From NCBI GenBank assembly GCA_032209605.1, contig JASFXZ010000012.1, positions 2,356,001 to 2,420,000 of the forward strand: a stretch of 64,000 bases of DNA. The letters run 5' to 3'. The notes beneath the pieces were generated by a model. The model did not search any database and was not told where the DNA came from. It saw only the letters and a program-made list of their open reading frames with translations. Positions 57,957-64,000 of this stretch are shown piece after piece. The DNA comes from Mactromeris polynyma. Lineage: Eukaryota; Mollusca; Bivalvia; Venerida; Mactridae. Numbering within the stretch: the stretch's first letter is position 1; every line of letters begins with the position of its first letter. The position numbers were made by a program, and so were the translations under genes.

Positions 57957-58455
57957 CTAGAATGTGTCCATAGGACACAGATGCCCCCACTTGCAGCCTT
58001 TGTCACAAAAGCAAATGCTATTATTCTGCTAATAGTTTGTGAATGGATATCAAAATTACCAAGTGAACAACTGTACTGATTATGGTCATAAGTCAAGGGC
58101 CATAACTGTGCATTTACTGGGCACAGCCAAACATGAAACCCCAGGTGCAAAACTACATAGACTGGTGAACATTCCTGTAAAGTTTTATGACTCTGGCTCA
58201 TATTCTTTTGGAGATATGAGTGACACAAGATATTGTGACGGACAGAAGGACGTACCAAAATGTTTGGTTTATGAGCTTTTTCCTTCTTTATAAGCAGGTG
58301 ATACTAGAGCTTTTCATATAAAAAAACAGAACAAAAAAAGCCCCAACCCTAATGTCAGTAAGCTCATAAACCCTAAATGTTTGACCGGACAGACAGACGG
58401 ACGGATGGACAGACAGGGGCAAATCTATATGCCCCCCCTTTTCGGAGTGGGGGCA
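57957..58455 (+). mobile_element. Family C interspersed repeat
   Basis: After AAAAA it starts CTAGAATGTGTCCATAGGAC, containing the palindrome GTGTCC ATA GGACAC (57964-57978), then ATGCCCCCACTT. The 3' end is a hairpin of ATGCCCCCCC and GAGTGGGGGCAT, followed by six A. The right arm of that hairpin is the inverse of the 5' subterminal motif over 11 bp. The interior is non-coding. Confidence 0.75.
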
Positions 58456-58860
58456 TAAAAAACTGATGTAGAGTTTAATAAAGTTTTGAACATGTATTAA
58501 CACATACTGTGGTATCACTTAAATTTGCTGGGGCCTAATTCGCAAACGGGCCTAATTTCTTGCATTTTAAATTTTTAAAGAAAATCAAAATTTAATATAA
58601 CTGCCTACTATATTTTATGGTCATTTAAGCTTGTCATTCATATTAAAGGCTATTGTGGAACTGCTATTAATAGAAAAAAACATAATACCTGTCAAAAACT
58701 TGCTTTCTTTGGGAAATCATTTATTTCTTAATCAGAGCTATTGGAGTGTTATTCCAATATTGGTTGCCATGGAAACCATTTATTTTTCTTTTAAATTTAT
58801 TATACATGCTGTATGTGTATTTTCATTTGAATGCCTGATGACCAACTACTCTAGTAAAGG

Positions 58861-59012
58861 ATATTATATAAATATCAGATGGCTTCCTGTGTGACAGTAC
58901 ATATTGTCAACATGAGCGAAATACTATTACCTGAGGCGAAACCGAGGGTAATAGTATTTTCTCGAATGTTTATGTCACACTGGGAAGCCATCTGATCTAT
59001 ATTTTATTATAT
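58861..59012. repeat. Foldback (long hairpin)
   Basis: The left arm carries TATCAGATGGCTTCCTGTGT and GCGAAATACTATTACC; the right arm has the inverses GGGTAATAGTATTTTC and TGTCACACTGGGAAGCCATC. The arms are about 65 bp with about 13 bp between. It may be a foldback transposon remnant or a cruciform-forming site. Confidence 0.8.
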
Positions 59013-59108
59013 CGAACAAAATATAAATGAAAAAAATTCAACACTACTTGCTCTAACTGTTTGTTTACATATTTAAACGGATGTCCAATAAAAGCGCGGG
59101 AATGATAT

Positions 59109-59158
59109 TGACGTCACAATGATGTTGACGTCATTTCCTCCGATTGTAAAGATGGCGG
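59109..59158 (+). promoter_or_regulatory. CRE pair plus YY1-like site
   Basis: Two perfect TGACGTCA palindromes (59109-59116 and 59126-59133) lie 17 bp apart, followed by AAGATGGCGG (59149-59158), the YY1-type element found at animal 5' untranslated regions. GCGCGGGAA precedes them. No gene start can be tied to them, so they could also belong to a repeat. Confidence 0.35.
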
Positions 59159-59889
59159 ACGTTACCAAACAAAATAATAATGTAGACACTGTAGTATTTA
59201 TTTGTTTTCCATTTCGAGGGTTAACATTATATGCTATCAATTTCCATGGGATCTGATTTTTATTTTATTATACCGAACAAATATTTTGATATTAAAATAT
59301 AAAACAATAAAGTCAATGAGGGCAAACACGATATGTCACAGGGTAAACACGTTATGTCACAGGGTAACATTATCGATTTGCTTATAGCGTGTATATGCGA
59401 ATTTTGCATGGACAAATCACGTGAGGTATATTAATAAATGATATCGTCATTTAATAAAATGCTTGAAATTGAATGAATTATGTCAGTTTATACTACTTCA
59501 CCATGGTCACAAAAATTGCCATAATTTGCTTAAAATTTGGATTTTTTGTAAAATGTTTCAAAATTGGTACCCTGACACTTTGTATGTTCAGAATGTAATA
59601 ATAACATAATTTTGTTAAAAATGTTGTTTGGACATAAAATCTCATGCTGTGACACATCTATTACAACCAATAGATCCTATCTGAGCACTAAGTGTCATTT
59701 CTACACAAAATGTTTACGTCCCTAACAATTCAATTTGAACTCTGAAATCGCCATACAATGCTGACAATGGACAGATGAAACATTGCACTTTGCACATAAT
59801 CTGATTACAGAAACACTTGAAACACAAAAATCCTTCAGACTTAACAGATCAAAGCACTGAAAGTGCTGACAGCAAGGGGCTCACTGCAA

Positions 59890-60565
59890 TGAAAGCCTTA
59901 TCGAATTTGGTTTATAACACACTGTCTGTGTAGAATAAGCATGTTTTGATTGGCAAAGTTGACAGGCGATAGACTCAGCCTACCGATAGTACCAGTTGTA
60001 CACACAAGTACATGAATTGAAATTTATGATGCTGCTTGAGGGGGGCGATCAACGCAATATGAAGTAATAAATCGATCGAATTTTATCATCAACTTTCAGA
60101 TAATATGCATTTTTAAGCAGGTAATTGCCGAATTCGCCATTTTTTATCGCCACTTCGATCGCAAATTCGCCAATGGCTCTGATATGAGACATAAAAACAA
60201 TTGTTGAAGAAGACATGTTCTAATTAATTGGTTTGATCGTAGTTTTGAACAATTTGACATGTTTGCATTAATAGTCTAACACTTTGCAAACATGTACACA
60301 TCCTATTATTGTGTAAATAATCGATAATTATATGTGCGAAAATCATCTCAGTGATGTGTAAAAACATTCGTTGCCAGCAGGATACGATCCGACTTTGTGT
60401 TAAACAATAGATTTAAGGTGCGAACTTGTTAAGCGGGACTTCAAAAAAACTACAACGTAACGAAAAACTTTGAGACAAAAATTTGCCTTAACCGACAGAA
60501 ATTCATATAGACAAAGAAGGATAAAATCGGGACTTTTGAAAAAACTCGTCTTAAGCGAGTTCGTC
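59890..60565. repeat. Right arm of inverted duplication (partner 12340-13010)
   Basis: Inverse complement of the left segment throughout, with one extra stretch here around 60128-60200 (CCGAATTCGCCATTTTTTATCG) that the left lacks. Confidence 0.7.
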
Positions 60566-60574
60566 ATAACAAGA

Positions 60575-62640
60575 GTCGACTGTATGTTGTATATTGGACA
60601 GAAAAAACGATCGACAATAAAACAAAAAGTATGTGAATTTATTCAATTTAGAACAATTTCCATAAATCGTAGATATTCAACGGAACAATGATGGAAAATT
60701 GCATTTCCCATGATTTCAATATACGTATAATTGTTCTTTGGATACATTATATGTGTCACAGTTTTCATGTATATGTAACGTGTTCTCTTTAGCAATTCAA
60801 TTTTGGGCTGCAATAATTTAAGTAAGCGATGGGTAAGCCTCAAATTTTTTGGAGGACGGAGTTTAAATCACATTAACTCAAAATGAAAATGATAGAAAAT
60901 AATGAGAGATGGTGGTAGCGACTTGATTTATCAAAGGAGTACAACGATGAGAAAAACATGAAGGTAATAATGTTCTGATGCTAAGATGAAAGACCATTGG
61001 CAAAAAAACGACTTAAAAACAAGTCAACTCACATAAAAATGTTTACCTAAAACTAATAAAAAAGGTGTAATACGACTATTTACAACTCGATTAACACTGG
61101 ACGACAGCAACCATGAGCTACGAGCAAAGTAGAAAAATATACATATTTACAAGACTGTGCGAAATGGTGATTAATGGGAATCGCTGTCCGGCTAACTCCA
61201 CGGACAATGAGGAAACATGACTCAAATCTAAACAGACTCAAACAAAATGAGCAATGCACTCACGTGCTGCTCAAACCAGAAGAGTTGGTACGTAAACTCA
61301 CAAAATGAGCAATGTGCTCACGCGCGGATCAAACCAGAAGAGTCTATACAAAGACTCACAAAAATGAGCAATGCACGAGCGTGCGGCTCAAACCAAAAGA
61401 GTCTCAAAAGAGTCGTAGTGTTAGTCCGAGTCACAGTTTCCCGAAAAAATACAATCGTTGACTCGCTTCTCAAAGTGAGCGAACATTTACGGTCAACAAA
61501 ATGAGGCACTAATATTGAGAAGCTAATTTAACAATGGAGTTTTACGTAATAACCGAGGTTGCGACAGCAAAGAACTCAAATATATGCTTAGGAGTTAAAA
61601 ATGGGTTTGGATACTCCGAAAGCCGGAGCAAAATTTATGTGCTGTAAATACTTGAAACTTAATGCGAGTTACTCAGTTGCTCCAAGTGAGCGATAGTTAT
61701 TGATATTTACTGTTGTCCCAAGTCACTCCGTTGTTCCAAATGAGCGACCATTGGTAGAATGTATTGCTATAACTACGCTCCGCGTTCCAATTCTCATTTA
61801 TTTACTCTAATCACTCATGGTGAGCGACATGCTGGTCACAAAAGAGAGAGAAAATGAGCTGAGTTCCACTAATTACCTGTATCACCTGATGCTTACGCTG
61901 ACAAATGTGTAGTGATTGTGACAGCAACCCATGCATTCGCTGGTTTTTATAAGGTTGAGGTCACATGGTTAGCTAGGAGTACTGGTCTCTGTGTCCTAGT
62001 TTGTGTGTATACGTAGACATTGTAACAAGAGTGAAAGCAAGATTCTGATTGGCTTGTTGGTCCTAAAATGGCTGATAGAATGCGGAAATAAGTGAACAGT
62101 TGATGTATTAAAGGCCTTTCTAGATTTATACATCAATTTGTTGACAAGTTTCTGATGGTTAACGATAAATAATTTGTTATTAGAACAAATCAAATCAATA
62201 CGGCTTCATATCAAGTGACTACAACTGCGATGCAAACTAAGAATCACAAAACGTAATATTCCTGCATTTCATAAGCACTTCATGCGTGATACACACCTGA
62301 TACGTAAATAGTCAAGTCACATGATAAATACATGCGACTGCTGTGTATTGATATCACCGACATATAAACATTATCATATTCCGTGTTGATATATACATTT
62401 TTTTATTCTGTATTTGCAATATTTAAATAACAATAGGCTCTTTCTAACGGTCGGTGATGTCAGTTCGAATACGTTTCTAGCTGATATCGCAAATGCTTAC
62501 TGCCATTTCTTTGTTAGACAAGGACTACTTTCTTCAAGAGTATGTAGCCTTTGGCGGTTCAGAATGTAAGACTTAGGTTGACTCATACGATGAGTGTCCG
62601 CGGATTTAGCCTACTATAGCAATTGGCTCTGACTAGCCCC
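60575..62640. repeat. Right arm pieces matching 2805-3430 inverted
   Basis: 60575-60725 and 62455-62640 match the left segment. Between them lie about 1.7 kb without a partner, including the tandem words at 61243. Confidence 0.6.
61243..61410. repeat. 58-bp imperfect tandem repeat, 3 copies
   Basis: CAAAATGAGCAATG starts at 61243, 61301 and (with one extra A) 61359, each followed by CTCACGYGC-like text and TCAAACCAGAAGAGT. Copies differ at several positions. Looser GTGAGCGA words continue to 61830. Confidence 0.8.
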
Positions 62641-64000
62641 TTGTTTATAAGAGACACAAGTAGTATTTAATTTAATTTCAATGACTTGTGTAGATGGTGG
62701 AGGTATAACAACTTGTCGGTAAGGCCACACTAAATTGATCTTACGTTCATCGGATTTCCCACACCAAATTATCAGGATTTGAAAAAAAATATTTTTTTTT
62801 AATGCTCGCTCTAGCCCCGCATACGTGTCTCTGTACTCCGACTTTTACACGCGTCGTTCGTAACAGAGCCACGCACAAGCCTATAGTAAAAACCTGGGAT
62901 TATGCTGCATGATTTTAACGGCACTATTATGGCGTCTTTATTATCGACCGAACAGACTTTTGAGGGTGCGGAAAAACTGTAGCAATCTTTCACGAGTAGT
63001 AGCACACACAAATCGAATTTCTAGCGCATCTGAGTGCCTCACAATCACTTCGACAAGAAGACAGGGGTCAAATGTTTATGACTGCAAACATTGTCGCTAA
63101 AATATCTGTCAATCAAATGTAACTCCGCCCACGGTGCGCAAGTAAACTATTCACCTTACAAACTGTATGTTGACATTTGCGCTCTCGCCAATTTCGCCCG
63201 TCAAAGTAGCAATACAAGATGGATTTTAACGTTGAAACAACTTTTGATCGAATTCGTGATATATATCACTTTCAGTATTGGCTCAAGAAGGAGCAAATAA
63301 TAGCAATATCGACAATGATCTTAGTAGGGTAATAACTATGTGCGCACCGCCTCCATAGCAACTCTCCCATCTTCTTATTCAACAGGTGATTGATTCACTA
63401 TTTTTTTTACAAAACAAGTCGTATCCATGAAAATATTGTGTCGAAAAGACAAATAAATCAACGAAAAGCTACAATTTTATGTTGTTCAGTTTTTTATTGC
63501 ACGCAAAGCATATATCTGTTCACGAAAATAAGAGTAAATGCAGTGGAAAGACCGGCGGTGTCCAACTTCTATTTACTTTTGTGAATGATTTAGCAGGACG
63601 TTGTACAGCGACAGTATAGAGACGTAACGTCCGTGGCTGGACTATGCTCGCTCCTACCGCATATTTTGTGCTGGGTCGAAAATTCCCGGTACGAAAAAAA
63701 GGGTGAATTCCGGATGTAACTTGTCGGGTTTTTGTTCGTTTATTATCATCACCAAATGGAAGAACATGTTCCCAGATACGACTACCGTGTTATCATGTCG
63801 GTAGACTGTCTTGCAGACCAGTAGCAGACCAATGAAATTTCTGTTTTTGTCGGACACATTGTCAGGTGTAAAATTTCAGTCAGCACCGTTATTTTCGGAA
63901 ATTGGCTCAAGAAAAATCAAATAGTCGAAAAGCGGTCCCGTCGAAAAGTATGACTTTCTAAATTGGGCGAAAAATTTACCGTTGGCGAATGTTTTTTCCA
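62641..64000. other. No gene recognised
   Basis: Somewhat higher GC in places (62810-63230, 63540-63760) with short frames only. No splice-bounded exon that I can relate to a protein. The window ends inside this stretch. Confidence 0.4.

Larger units (their letters stand above)
58456..59889. other. Gene-free stretch with foldback and promoter-like sites
   Basis: It contains the foldback at 58861, the CRE-like pair at 59109 and a 22-bp duplication (AACACGATATGTCACAGGGT and AACACGTTATGTCACAGGGT, 59324 and 59346). No exon was recognised. Confidence 0.4.

Overview
The window is non-coding-rich, AT-rich animal DNA. It has spliced exons with GT-AG borders, tRNA-derived SINE-like units, mariner, Tc1, hAT and DIRS-type elements, and several repeat families that I associate with marine bivalve molluscs (clam-like). 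I cannot prove the species.

The only host gene I can support is FANCI (Fanconi anaemia group I), on the minus strand. Four consecutive internal exons are readable, in transcription order: 50100-49968, 44260-44168, 42234-42098 and 18011-17837. Their phases join without a break. The third intron of this set is about 24 kb and holds most of the mobile DNA. The first exons would lie beyond 50.1 kb and the later ones before 17.8 kb; I found none in the window.

Layout. 1-17.8 kb: no host exons. It holds a TA-flanked element with a CACTGCAACTCC terminus (called P), a second TA-flanked element (E), two hAT-like elements, a 49-bp minisatellite and SINE-like units. 18.4-23.9 kb: a copy of repeat family A split by a 4.7-kb DIRS-type retrotransposon with gag-like, reverse transcriptase, RNase H and tyrosine recombinase regions. 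24-33 kb: assorted repeats and a decayed Tc1 transposase. 33.5-36.9 kb: a 72-bp tandem array split by a second P element. 39.3-42.1 kb: a family A copy with a 145-bp core array. 44.6-46.6 kb: a dead mariner split by a family B repeat. 46.96-49.5 kb: a family A copy split by a nearly intact mariner whose transposase gene appears to contain an intron. 50.1-64 kb: no coding exons; repeats, many of them inverted copies of sequence in 1.8-13 kb.

The most interesting signal is structural. Four repeat families (A, B, C, D) that are unrelated in sequence share one terminal plan. Each has a 5' end C(A/T)AGA-like or CAA next to A residues, then a short palindrome, then a motif of about 8-12 nt whose inverse complement ends the 3'-terminal hairpin, and then A residues. 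Two insertions can be read against their empty target and lie in A-runs with no clear duplication. This resembles Helitron/Helentron-associated non-autonomous elements ('pearl'/HINE type), and it implies one shared, unseen mobilising machinery. A second large-scale signal is a scrambled inverted duplication linking the two ends of the window.
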